The notes beneath the pieces are model-generated. The model did not search any database, was not told the DNA's origin, and was given only the letters and a program-made list of their open reading frames with translations. Both the position numbers and the translations under genes were made by a program. This document shows, in pieces, positions 24,900 to 34,732 of a stretch of 64,000 bases of DNA. This DNA is from Metridium senile (lineage: Eukaryota; Cnidaria; Anthozoa; Actiniaria; Metridiidae), in NCBI GenBank assembly GCA_949775045.1, contig OX459104.1:7729427-7793426 (forward strand), given 5' to 3'. Every line of letters starts with the position of its first letter. The stretch's first letter is position 1.

Positions 24900-27000
24900 T
24901 CAATCATTTGCTCGCCCAATTTATTAATTTATGTATTCATTAATTCACCCATTCATTCATTCATTCATTTATGTATTCATTCAACCATTTATTCATTCAG
25001 TCATTTATGTATTCATTCAACCATTTATTCATTCAGTCATTTATGTATTCATTAACCCATTTATTCATTCAGTCATTTATGTATTCATTCACCCATTCAT
25101 TCATTCATTCAGTCATTTATGTATTCATTAACCCATTTATTCATTCAGTCATTTATGTATTCATTCACCCCATTTATTCATTCAGTCATTTATGTATTCA
25201 TTCACCCATTCATTCATTCATTCAGTCATTTATGTATTCATTAACCCATTTATTCATTCAGTCATTTATGTATTCATTCACCCCATTTATTCATTCAGTC
25301 ATTTATGTATTCATTCATCCATTTATTCATTCAGTCATTTATGTATTCATTCACCCCATTTATTCATTCAGTCATTTATGTATTCATTAACCCATTTATT
25401 CATTGTCATTTATGTATTCATTCACCCCATTTATTCATTCAGTCATTTATATATTCATTCACCCATTTATTCATTCAGTCATTAATGTATTCATTCACCC
25501 ATTTATTCATTCAGTCATTTATGTATTCATTCACCCATTTATTCATTCAGTCATTTATGTATTCATTCACCCATTTATTCATTCAGTCATTTATGTATTC
25601 ATTCATCCCATTTATTCATTCAGTCATTTATGTATTCATTCACCCATTTATTCATTCAGTCATTTATGTATTCATTCACCCATTTATTCATTCAGTCATT
25701 TATGTATTCATTCATCCCATTTATTCATTCAGTCATTTATGTATTCATTCACCCATTCATTCATTCATTCATTTATGTATTCATTCACCCATTTATTCAT
25801 TCAGTCATTTATGTATTCATTCATCCCATTTATTCATTCAGTCATTTATGTATTCATTCACCCATTCATTCATTCAGTCATTTATGTATTCATTTACCCA
25901 TTTATTCATTCAGTCATTTATGTATTCATTCACCCATTTATTCATTCAGTCATTTATGTATTCATTTACCCATTTATTCATTCAGTCATTTATGTATTTA
26001 TTCACCCATTCATTCATTCAGTCATTGATGTATTCATTCACCCATTTATACATTCGGTCTTTCATGTATTCATTCATCCATTTATTCATTCAGTCATTTA
26101 TGTATTCATTCACCCCATTTATTCATTCAGTCATTTATGTATTCATTCATCCATTTATTCATTCAGTCATTTATGTATTCATTCACCCCATTTATTCATT
26201 CAGTGATTTATGTATTCATTAACCCATTTATTCATTGTCATTTATGTATTCATTCACCCATTCATTCATTCAGTCATTTATTCATTCATTCAACCATTTA
26301 TTCATTCAGTCATTTATGTATTCATTCACCCATTTATTCATTGTCATTTATGTATTCATTCACCCATTTATTCATTCAGTCATTTATGTATTCATTCACC
26401 AATTTATTCATTCAGTCATTTATGTATTCATTGACCCATTTATTCATTCAGTCATTTATGTATTCATTAACCCATTTATTCATTCAGTCATTTATGTATT
26501 CATTCACCCATTTATTCAGTCATTTATGTATTCATTAACCCATTTATTCATTGTCATTTATGTATTCATTCACCCATTTATTCATTCAGTCATTTATGTA
26601 TTCATTCACCCATTCATTCATTCAGTCATTTATGTATTCATTCACCCATTTATTCATTCAGTCATTTATGTATTCATTCACCCATTCATTCATTCAGTCA
26701 TTTATGTATTCATTCACCCATTTATTCATTCAGTCATTTATGTATTCATTCACCCATTCATTCATTCAGTCATTTATGTATTTATTCACCCATTTATTCA
26801 TTCAGTCATTTATGTATTCATTCACCCATTTATACATTCAGTCATTTATGTATTTATTCACCCATTTATTCATTCAGTCATTTATGTATTCATTCACCCA
26901 TTTATTCATTCAGTCATTTATGTATTCATTCACCCATTTATTCATTCAGTCATTTATGTATTCAGTCATTTATGTATTCATTCACACATTCATTTGTTTA
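24900..27000. repeat. Minisatellite, 36-40-bp unit
   Basis: More than 50 units of the form cattcagtcatttatgtatt followed by cattcacccatttatt, with small insertions (extra C, extra cattcatt). A tetranucleotide CATT/TATT base makes all frames open on the plus strand, giving Tyr/Phe/His/Ile-rich frames that are not genes. Unit phase shifts by one base in places, so no single frame runs through. Confidence 0.95.
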
Positions 27001-27428
27001 TACATTTACCCATTCAGTTCTTCATTAATTCACCATTCCACTCATTCATTCACCCCTTCATTTATTCAACCATTTATTCATTCATTCGTGTTTTCTCCTA
27101 TTCTCTCATCCATTGTGTCTGTGTTCCTTGACGTATTCATTCAGTGTTATTTGTATGTGTAGGAACAATACCTGGATGGGAATTATAATTCTCCTGGATG
27201 GTACTACAGTCCATTAACAATTCATAGGAACATATTAATAAAGTCATACATGTGATATGAAAACATTATAATAGCTGAGACAAATATCACATGTCACATG
27301 AAAACATCTTATAAGCCAAGTTAACCGATGTATAATCTCAATATTGAGATATTATATATCAAACATGGCTGACATGAAATCCCTCTATTTCAATATTCTA
27401 CTTATTGATAACAAATGTTACCAAACTT

Positions 27429-27435
27429 TAGTGTA
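27429..27435. other. Target site duplication, left copy
   Basis: TAGTGTA precedes the left TIR of the Polinton and recurs right after the other TIR at 42,703. Polintons usually make 6-bp duplications; because TIR and target share bases, the exact boundary can move by one. Confidence 0.7.
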
Positions 27436-27796
27436 GTAGTAGGGGATGGTATGTTCTGGCGCATTTTGCCGTGATTACCAAAAGCTGGATTTCGTGACAT
27501 GATTTCATTGCGTGACACCACGGCAGGATCTACCAGAAGAATAATTTCCCTATCAATCAAATCTTGGTTATACAACCCTAGGTTAAAAACATCCTAGGTT
27601 CCAACGCTAGGTATCCGACCCTAGGTTCCGATGCTAGGTCAAAATCCTAGGTTTCAATGCGATTAAAGATTTTTTATTCCTAAACATGACGTAAGTAGAC
27701 GGGTATTCCCCTGTTACTAATGTACATGTTTGAACTTGCCCAAGGATGGGGGATTTCCCGATGACATCACCGAGGCAAGCCTAGACATGACTAATG
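27436..27796 (+). repeat. Left terminal inverted repeat of the Polinton
   Basis: 361 bp, the reverse complement of 42,342-42,702 with no difference seen by eye. It contains six CTAGGT motifs starting at 27,578, 27,594, 27,607, 27,621, 27,634 and 27,647, at 13-16-base spacing. Just inside the TIR a phrase like atgactaatggytggggatt occurs twice. Confidence 0.93.
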
Positions 27797-27897
27797 GTTG
27801 GGGATTACCCTATGACTAATGGCTGGGGATTTCCCATTAAACAAAATTATATTAAAAATAGACTTAAAGAAATAACTCTTTAATATATTATAAAGAA

Positions 27898-28542
27898 ATG
27901 AGTGAAACAAAATCACATAAATCACACTCACGTTATACCAGTAATAGTATGACAACCAATAATATTATGGATCAGGCAGTGCCTGAGATCAACGTACCTA
28001 TTATGAAACCGACAAAAGTATCGACGAAGGATGTAAACCAAAACCAGGTTATATCTACCACGGATACTATACAAAAGAAATTAAATGAATTCGCAGACTG
28101 GATTCTATCTTATATTCCACCAGAAGTTAAGAAGTCAGTAAATGAACGTGTGGAAGCATTGAAGAAAACAGTAAACGATATTTATAACAGACCCAAGAAG
28201 CCAGAGGCTGTACAAAAGAAAGAGTCAGCAATGAAGGGTTTTCTAACATCGTATAGAATAAAAGGAGAGGTTAAGATGGATCCTAAAGTCTTCCTCCAAA
28301 AGAATAAGAACAATATCATAGAGACAGTTAACAAACAACAAAAGCCAATCAAAATGAAGTTGCTACTAGAGTGTGAATTTTACAAAAAGCAGCCTAACAA
28401 AGAAGTGGAGTATACGTTTTGGCATTTCCATAGTAATATAATGATAATTACACAAGCAACGGATATGGATGATGTTTACAAAATGTTGACTGAAAGTATA
28501 TTAGAAAAGGTTAGTAATTTCCAAGATAGCGGGTCAGGCTGA
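27898..28542 (+). CDS. Polinton polB, N-terminal region (214 aa, ends at in-frame TGA)
   Basis: First gene inside the left TIR, starting at an ATG after an A/T-rich leader. The N-terminal 65 residues are low complexity; then a helical, Lys-rich part and a globular region ending KVSNFQDSGSG. It ends at TGA 28,540-28,542. The same frame stays open after the TGA and runs straight into the polymerase part at 28,555. In my recollection of the family the Gly-Ser-Gly segment is followed by Trp, so this stop lies where TGG would be expected. I therefore read this as the N-terminal part of one polB protein rather than a separate gene. Function of this region: unknown. Confidence 0.65.
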   Translation: MSETKSHKSHSRYTSNSMTTNNIMDQAVPEINVPIMKPTKVSTKDVNQNQVISTTDTIQKKLNEFADWILSYIPPEVKKSVNERVEALKKTVNDIYNRPKKPEAVQKKESAMKGFLTSYRIKGEVKMDPKVFLQKNKNNIIETVNKQQKPIKMKLLLECEFYKKQPNKEVEYTFWHFHSNIMIITQATDMDDVYKMLTESILEKVSNFQDSGSG

Positions 28543-28554
28543 ATATTTAGTAGG

Positions 28555-29940
28555 GTGGTAAACTTGGATCTTCATATAGATAAGTACCAGCCTATAGCGG
28601 CAAAATCTTGGATTGAACTCCCACAGAAGCTCAAGTTGAAAAAAGCTATTGTTAACCCAGAAAACGAGGATAATCAATGTTTCAAGTGGGCAGTTACAAC
28701 AGCTATTTATCCAGCAAAGAGAGATTTAGAAAGGATTTCAAAAGCTGTGAAATCAAACGCTGAAAAATTCAACTGGGAGAATATCGAGTTTCCCGTACGA
28801 GTGGATGAAATAGGTAAATTTGAAATGAATAATCCAGAATATGGAATAAACGTATACGGATATGTAAATGATCAAGTATATCCGGTTAGAATAAGTGAAA
28901 ATAAAAGCAGGGAACAAACGATTAATCTACTCATGATCTCGAATGATAAGACGAACCACTATTGTTGGATAAAAAATATTAGTAGACTATTAACCTCACA
29001 GATTACAAAACATACGGAAAAGAGGTATTATTGTGAAAGATGTCTTAACTCGTTTAAAACAGAAAAGACCCTCAGTAAACATTCGGAATATTGTAAGAAT
29101 CATGATGCGGTTAAAATAACGTTACCAAAACAAGGTACAACACTATCATTTAAAAACTATAACCACTCTATGCGAGTACCCTTTGTAATATATGCAGACT
29201 TTGAATGCTTCACTGAGAGTATAGATACGAGTCAACCAGATGATGAAAAATCATATACTCAACAGTATCAAAAGCATAAGCCCTCTGGTTATTGTTATAT
29301 GGTAAAATGCTATGATGATAATCTATATGAACCAAAAATATTCAGATATACTGCTAAGTCAGAGGATGAGGATATAGGACAAAACTTTGTGGAATCAATA
29401 GAAAAGACAGTTAGAAGTATATATACAAAATATCATTGCAACAAGAAGGTAAGAATGACTGACAAGGATAACAAAAACTATAATAAGGCTACCCACTGTC
29501 ATATCTGTGAGGAGAAGTTAGATGGTGATAAAGTATTAGATCATGACCATCTTACCGGGAAATATCGAGGGGCAGCACATAACGACTGTAATTTGAATTA
29601 CAAGATACCGAAGCATATACCGGTGATATTTCATAATTTAGCAGGATATGATGCGCATTTATTTATCAAAAATCTAGGTGTTACACAAGGTAAAATAGAT
29701 TGTATTCCAAACAATGAGGAGAAATATATCAGTTTCAAGAAAGAGATAGTTGTAGATACTTTTGAAAACAAGGAAGGTAAAGTGTGTAATGTGAAAAGAG
29801 AAATACGATTCATTGACAGTTTAAAATTTATGGCTTCATCACTGGATTCACTAGTTGGTAATATTACAGATTGTGGAAAATGTAAGACTTGCCTATGTGT
29901 AAAAGAGGATAAAAAATGTGGAAAGTGTAACCTATGTTAA
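28555..29940 (+). CDS. Polinton polB, middle piece: C2H2 finger, EndoVII-like zinc motif, exonuclease
   Basis: In frame with the preceding piece. The order is an N-terminal domain that ends at NHYCWIKN; a C2H2 finger (YYCERCLNSFKTEKTLSKH, about 29,025); 3'-5' exonuclease motif I YADFECF (about 29,192); an embedded CxxC...DHDHLTG...RGAAHNDCN motif (29,497-29,600) like recombination endonuclease VII; and exonuclease motif II HNLAGYDAH (29,632). It ends in a cysteine-rich loop (CGKCKTC...CGKCNLC) at a TAA. The chain continues in the +1 frame at 29,918. PolB of this type replicates linear element DNA by protein priming. No start codon or promoter of its own is convincing. Confidence 0.85.
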   Translation: MVNLDLHIDKYQPIAAKSWIELPQKLKLKKAIVNPENEDNQCFKWAVTTAIYPAKRDLERISKAVKSNAEKFNWENIEFPVRVDEIGKFEMNNPEYGINVYGYVNDQVYPVRISENKSREQTINLLMISNDKTNHYCWIKNISRLLTSQITKHTEKRYYCERCLNSFKTEKTLSKHSEYCKNHDAVKITLPKQGTTLSFKNYNHSMRVPFVIYADFECFTESIDTSQPDDEKSYTQQYQKHKPSGYCYMVKCYDDNLYEPKIFRYTAKSEDEDIGQNFVESIEKTVRSIYTKYHCNKKVRMTDKDNKNYNKATHCHICEEKLDGDKVLDHDHLTGKYRGAAHNDCNLNYKIPKHIPVIFHNLAGYDAHLFIKNLGVTQGKIDCIPNNEEKYISFKKEIVVDTFENKEGKVCNVKREIRFIDSLKFMASSLDSLVGNITDCGKCKTCLCVKEDKKCGKCNLC

Positions 29941-31756
29941 TTTATTTGATAATAAGCATTGTGAAAATCCATCTGCTGGAATGACTACAAATCTAAGAAG
30001 GTTTTATAGAGATAAAAAGCTGAGACTATTATTGAGAAAAGGTGTTTATCCATATGATTATGTCAACTTAACAGATAAATTAAATGAAACATCTCTACCT
30101 ACAAAAGATGAATTTTATAGTAAGTTGAATAGTTGTGATATTTCAGATGATGCCTACAAACATGCACAGGAAGTATGGAAAACATTCAAAATTAAGTCAA
30201 TGCGTGATTATCATAATTTGTATCTTAAGAGTGACGTCATACTTTTAGCTGATGTGTTTGAGACATTCAGAGATGTATGTATGGGAAATTATAAATTAGA
30301 TCCATGTTGGTATTATACAGCTCCGGGATTATCTTGGGATGCTATGTTGAAAATGACAGGGGTTAATTTAGAACTACTAACAGATTCTGATAAGCTACTT
30401 ATGATAGAAAAAGGTATCCGTGGTGGAATTAGCATGATTAGCAAACGGTATGCAAAAGCTAATAACAGATATATGAAATCATTTGATAAGAAGCAAAGAT
30501 CAGTATACATCAAATATCTAGATGCTAATAATTTATACGGCTGGGCTATGTCCGAGAAACTACCAACTCATGGATTTAGATGGATGAAAAATAGTGAACT
30601 CAAACATTGGAAAAAGCATCCATGTATCTTAGAGGTTGATTTAGAGTATCCCGTTGAATTGCATAATCTTCATAATGAATATACTCTTGCACCTGAGAGA
30701 ATAATGGTTAATAAAGTTGAAAAATTAATACCTAACCTAGAAAATAAGACTAAATATGTGGTTCATCATAAGACTCTGCAATTATATGAAAAACTAGGAA
30801 TGAAAATAACGAAAATTCATAGAGGGATAACATTTCAGGAGTCTAAATGGTTGGAAAAATATATTGGTCTTAATACAGAACTTCGTACGAAGGCAAAAAA
30901 TGATTTCGAAAAAGACTTTTTCAAACTTATGAACAACAGTGTATTTGGTAAGACTATGGAAAACATACGTAACAGACAAGACATTAGATTAGTAACAGAT
31001 GAATCACAAACAGCAAAATTAATCAATCGACCTAATTATAAGAAACGCACGATATTTTCAGAAAATCTAGCAGCCATTCATATGGGTAAAACAGAATTAA
31101 TATTTAATAAGCCTATATACGTTGGGATGTCAATCTTAGATCTTTCAAAGAATCTAATGTATGACTTTCACTATAATTATATCAAACCAAAATATGGAAA
31201 CAAAGCAAATCTCTTATTTACAGATACCGATAGCCTTATGTATAATATAGAGACGGACGATTTTTATAAAGATATTGAGACAGATATTGAGGATAAATTC
31301 GATACAAGCAATTATCCAGCAGATCATAATGGAATTAAAAATAGGATTAACAAGAAGGTTATTGGAATGATGAAAGATGAAACAGCTGGTGTAGAGATAA
31401 CAGAATTTGTAGGATTAAGATCTAAACTATATGCGTATAAGACAGATGATGAAAAAGTTGGAAAACGATGTAAAGGTGTTAAGAAATCGGTTGTTAAAAA
31501 GGATATAACATTCGAAGATTATAAAAATTGTTTATTCGAAGGGCAACAAACATTGAGAAAAATGAACGTTATTAGAAGTCATAAGCATCAAATATATACA
31601 GAAACGGTTAATAAAGTAGCTTTATCAAGAGATGATGACAAAAGAAATATTCAAGCAGATGGTATTCACACGCTTGCATACGGTTATAAAAATATTAATG
31701 AAAAAGTAATACATTCAAAAGATGTAAACAAAAAAATTGTAAACAAAAAATTGTAA
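29918..31756 (+). CDS. Polinton polB, C-terminal piece: exonuclease III motif and polymerase palm
   Basis: Continuation of polB in another frame, overlapping the middle piece by 23 bases. Motifs in order: exonuclease III YHNLYLKSDV (about 30,209), polymerase A DANNLYGWAM (about 30,521), polymerase B with KLMNNSVFGKT (about 30,925) and polymerase C TDTDSLMYN (about 31,221). All expected catalytic aspartates are present, so apart from the TGA at 28,540 and this frame change the enzyme looks intact. The last codons fall in a repeated gtaaacaaaaaa tract. The stop lies 24 bases from the stop of the convergent integrase gene. Confidence 0.88.
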   Translation: MESVTYVNLFDNKHCENPSAGMTTNLRRFYRDKKLRLLLRKGVYPYDYVNLTDKLNETSLPTKDEFYSKLNSCDISDDAYKHAQEVWKTFKIKSMRDYHNLYLKSDVILLADVFETFRDVCMGNYKLDPCWYYTAPGLSWDAMLKMTGVNLELLTDSDKLLMIEKGIRGGISMISKRYAKANNRYMKSFDKKQRSVYIKYLDANNLYGWAMSEKLPTHGFRWMKNSELKHWKKHPCILEVDLEYPVELHNLHNEYTLAPERIMVNKVEKLIPNLENKTKYVVHHKTLQLYEKLGMKITKIHRGITFQESKWLEKYIGLNTELRTKAKNDFEKDFFKLMNNSVFGKTMENIRNRQDIRLVTDESQTAKLINRPNYKKRTIFSENLAAIHMGKTELIFNKPIYVGMSILDLSKNLMYDFHYNYIKPKYGNKANLLFTDTDSLMYNIETDDFYKDIETDIEDKFDTSNYPADHNGIKNRINKKVIGMMKDETAGVEITEFVGLRSKLYAYKTDDEKVGKRCKGVKKSVVKKDITFEDYKNCLFEGQQTLRKMNVIRSHKHQIYTETVNKVALSRDDDKRNIQADGIHTLAYGYKNINEKVIHSKDVNKKIVNKKL

Positions 31757-31780
31757 ACAAAAAAAGTAGTAAACAAAAAT

Positions 31781-32770
31781 TTAATTCAAAACACTATCAG
31801 GTGGTAGCTGTGTATCTTCTGGAACCGTTTGTAATTCCTCTCTAACAAAAGAACGTTTAGGGGCCCCTTCAGAAAGGAAATATAATACAGGTTGATCAGA
31901 TGATACTATAGATCGAGATATATCATACATCTCCAACGACCAAATAGGGTCAGTAGCACGATGTTTATCACCACCTTCCTCCTCACCAGGAGCGTATAAA
32001 TATCTAACTTTCACACCAGCTGGTAATCTTTCTTCTTTCATACCAACAGGTCTTTTATATTTGAAATCTTTGTGCGGAAGTTCTTTCATTTTTATCGATT
32101 CTGCAGGCTCTTTTCCAGTAATTCTTTTCACTTCGCTATTAATAGATCTTACCACATCAGGTAGTCTATTAACCCATTCACGAGATCTTTCATCTTCCAT
32201 AAGCATTTCTTGAGCGTACTGATGACTAAAAAGCTTTTCAGCAATAGTCCTATTAGCACGCTCGACCAAAGATTGTGCTTTATGATTTCCAGCTTCTCCT
32301 CGTTGAATTTTTATATTTTTATTTTTTAATACTTTTGTTAATTCACCCATAAATTCTGTACCTGGATCAACCATCATTGTTTTCGGCCAATTCAATCGAC
32401 GGGAATAGATCCTTGTGAAAGCTTTAGTAACTTCTGTTGAGTACTTAGACGTCAAGGGCTCAGCATCAATATATCTACTTGCTATATCAACAACCACCAA
32501 AGCATATTTGTAGGTTTTTCTTTTCACAGTATCATGTGGTAAGAATAATAGATCTGCTTGATGAATTTTGTTTGGTGTGAAAATATCCCAATGAGGTTTA
32601 GGAATATATTCGGGTTTTGATAAATATATCTGCCATAATGCTTGTTTCTCAAGCCATTTTTTTACAACATCTTCTTTGATATCTGCTGCATTTGATAGTT
32701 TGGAAATAGCAGAATATCCTTTCCAATAACCTTGTGGGCTATAATAATATTCTGATAATGTTTTGTTCAT
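31781..32770 (-). CDS. Polinton integrase, retroviral (rve) type
   Basis: 329 residues from the ATG at 32,770; the open frame continues 15 codons upstream, but that part overlaps the divergent promoter, so the inner ATG is preferred. The catalytic triad is visible: D73 (HQADLLF), D135 (VDPGTEF) and E170 (LVERANR), a DD35E spacing. The N-terminal part is helix-rich, and the C-terminal part looks like an SH3-like or DNA-binding barrel. It should insert the element and create the target duplication. It is divergently arranged with the capsid gene, with only 36 bases between the two starts, so the two probably share a promoter region. Confidence 0.93.
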   Translation of the reverse strand: MNKTLSEYYYSPQGYWKGYSAISKLSNAADIKEDVVKKWLEKQALWQIYLSKPEYIPKPHWDIFTPNKIHQADLLFLPHDTVKRKTYKYALVVVDIASRYIDAEPLTSKYSTEVTKAFTRIYSRRLNWPKTMMVDPGTEFMGELTKVLKNKNIKIQRGEAGNHKAQSLVERANRTIAEKLFSHQYAQEMLMEDERSREWVNRLPDVVRSINSEVKRITGKEPAESIKMKELPHKDFKYKRPVGMKEERLPAGVKVRYLYAPGEEEGGDKHRATDPIWSLEMYDISRSIVSSDQPVLYFLSEGAPKRSFVREELQTVPEDTQLPPDSVLN

Positions 32771-32774
32771 AATA

Positions 32775-32781
32775 GGTATAA
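32775..32781 (+). promoter_or_regulatory. GGTATAA box before the capsid gene
   Basis: GGTATAA, 25 bases before the capsid ATG and only a few bases upstream of the divergent integrase start. First of six similar boxes. Confidence 0.55.
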
Positions 32782-32806
32782 ATATATAATCTTTTATAAG
32801 ATTATA

Positions 32807-34051
32807 ATGACACAATCAATTTCAGATAAGTTAGATGTAAATCGTGTTTACAAACAAGCTTTTGGATTAAAAGCAGAGAAAACAGTAAATCGTGTAACAT
32901 TCAACCCAAGCTCAGCAAATCCTGGTGAAACGTTGTATGTTCATATACCAAAGCTATCGGATAATGTTGTATTAGTTCCTGGTAGTGTAGGTCTTATTTT
33001 TAAATTAAACAAAGAAACTGGAGCTCATGCTAACAATACAGTTGTAAATAATCTAGGACGAGCTCTTATTTCAAGAATGAGAGTTTTATACGGAGGTGAG
33101 ATGTTACAAGATACAAATCGTATTGATCTATATAACACATATTCCGATTTGTTTTTATTGAAAAACGAACGTGAAAATATGCTAAGAGAAGGTGTTTCAT
33201 CGTCTAATATGCGAAAATTACGAACAGCTGCAGGTGATAAAGTAACGGCAGATGCATCAGAAGTAGGGCTAGCAGAAGTTTACGGTGATAAATATAGAAT
33301 CCCAATCAATCATCCAATTCTTGATTCACATGGTGTGTTTTATCCAAAATCGTTAAGAAATACCCTATCCTTTGAAATTACACTTCCTGGAAGTTCGGAG
33401 ATTACTATTACCAGCGATTCATCAAAATCATACACGTATAGTCTATCAAATATTGAGCTTGAATATGAGTGTATTGTTAGTGATTTTCTAGCACGTGAAG
33501 CTCAAGCAGCTTATGAAGTTGGTAGAGGTTTCTATTATGAATATATTCTTCTCCACAAGACATTCACAATTAATAAAGCCACGACATCGGTAATAAATGA
33601 GCATGTTAATATACCAAGACGATCTATGACAGGCATTTTGTGTTTGTTTATTGAAGCATATGTCCTAGGTACAAGAGACTCAGAAAAATTCGTTAATCCT
33701 AATATTACTCAAGTAGATGTTAATGTTGATGGTATGCCAAATAAATTATATTCGAAAGGAATGCTACCAACCGATTTTTGGAATTCTATCATAGGAAGAT
33801 TTGGTAAAACTGATAATTTAACCCAAAAAGATTTCTATTCTAATAAATTTGCTCTATGGATCGATTTGAGAACATATCCTACTAATGATATTCATGGTAA
33901 TGGGATGTTATTGAATAGCACAAAAGATGGAGTTAAACTAGAAATTAATAGAACAGTAGGTGGTGCTGGTAATATAACATGTTATATGTATGTTGTTGCT
34001 GATGCTCTTATGGAAGTTGAAAATAGTGATTTAAAATCAATTATGTATTAA
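32807..34051 (+). CDS. Polinton major capsid protein, double jelly-roll (probable)
   Basis: 414 residues, first gene of the plus-strand virion block and preceded by a GGTATAA box. There is no transmembrane segment. It is rich in beta-strand patterns, with phrases such as FNPSSANPGETLYVHIPKL near the N-terminus and LRTYPTNDIHGNG near the C-terminus that I recognise from the conserved capsid-position protein of cnidarian-type Polintons. Size is somewhat below typical Polinton MCPs. Position next to the packaging ATPase supports the call. Role: forms the icosahedral shell as trimers. Assignment rests on family recognition and synteny, not on a catalytic motif. Confidence 0.75.
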   Translation: MTQSISDKLDVNRVYKQAFGLKAEKTVNRVTFNPSSANPGETLYVHIPKLSDNVVLVPGSVGLIFKLNKETGAHANNTVVNNLGRALISRMRVLYGGEMLQDTNRIDLYNTYSDLFLLKNERENMLREGVSSSNMRKLRTAAGDKVTADASEVGLAEVYGDKYRIPINHPILDSHGVFYPKSLRNTLSFEITLPGSSEITITSDSSKSYTYSLSNIELEYECIVSDFLAREAQAAYEVGRGFYYEYILLHKTFTINKATTSVINEHVNIPRRSMTGILCLFIEAYVLGTRDSEKFVNPNITQVDVNVDGMPNKLYSKGMLPTDFWNSIIGRFGKTDNLTQKDFYSNKFALWIDLRTYPTNDIHGNGMLLNSTKDGVKLEINRTVGGAGNITCYMYVVADALMEVENSDLKSIMY

Positions 34052-34081
34052 AAAGATTTTTAGTATTATAAAATATAATAA

Positions 34082-34708
34082 ATGGAAGAATTAAAAAGCG
34101 AAACACCATTTCACAGTATTATAACCGGTCCAACAAATTCAGGTAAAACAAAATATTTAGTCGATTTATTAAGAAGTTCATATCGGTATGTATTTGAATA
34201 TATTGTATTAATATGCCCAACGTATTCAAGAAACTCAACGTACAAAGGCTTTGCTAATAACGATCCAAGATTTATTGTTTTATCACCTGATGCTGATAGT
34301 GTTGATGAGATCAATGAATTATTATCATGTTGTAAGGAATTGTTTTCAGGTCAGAACACATTAATAATTCTAGACGACTGTGCTTTTTCAAAGGAATTAA
34401 AACAACGGTCTAATAAGTTTATAAATTTAGCATTTTCAGGTAGACATGATAAGATATCAGTATGGGTATTAACACAACAGCTAACAGCCATAGCGAAACC
34501 GTTTCGTGATAATGTTAGTTGTATTATATCATTTTATAACCCAAATAAAATATCCAATCAGATTCTTTTTGACGAGTTTGGTGGTGATTTAGGTTTAGAA
34601 AATAAAAAACATTTTTTAGAAATACTAAAATCGGAAAAATATTCTAGAGTATGCTTTTGTTTACGACATCCATATATATCATATGTAGAAATACCTGGAA
34701 TGATATAA
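34082..34708 (+). CDS. Polinton DNA-packaging ATPase (A32/FtsK-HerA type)
   Basis: 208 residues starting 30 bases after the capsid gene. Walker A GPTNSGKT at residues 16-23 and Walker B TLIILDDC around residues 93-100 are clear, followed by a sensor-like LTQQL. This is the short A32-type ATPase shared by Polintons, virophages and large DNA viruses, which pumps DNA into capsids. It looks intact. Confidence 0.93.
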   Translation: MEELKSETPFHSIITGPTNSGKTKYLVDLLRSSYRYVFEYIVLICPTYSRNSTYKGFANNDPRFIVLSPDADSVDEINELLSCCKELFSGQNTLIILDDCAFSKELKQRSNKFINLAFSGRHDKISVWVLTQQLTAIAKPFRDNVSCIISFYNPNKISNQILFDEFGGDLGLENKKHFLEILKSEKYSRVCFCLRHPYISYVEIPGMI

Positions 34709-34732
34709 ATAAATAAAACTATATACTATTAT

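Noticed and set aside
24900..27000. CRISPR-like regular repeats
   Set aside because: Units are contiguous with no unique spacers, the repeats are simple CATT-type sequence, and the genome is animal.
24931..27162. Several long Tyr/Phe/His/Ile-rich reading frames
   Set aside because: They follow from a stop-free minisatellite; frames change with each one-base insertion, and all show the same low-complexity string.
28540..28542. TGA as a regular Trp codon (variant code)
   Set aside because: Trp is coded TGG throughout the Polinton and host genes in this window, and other TGA codons act as stops.
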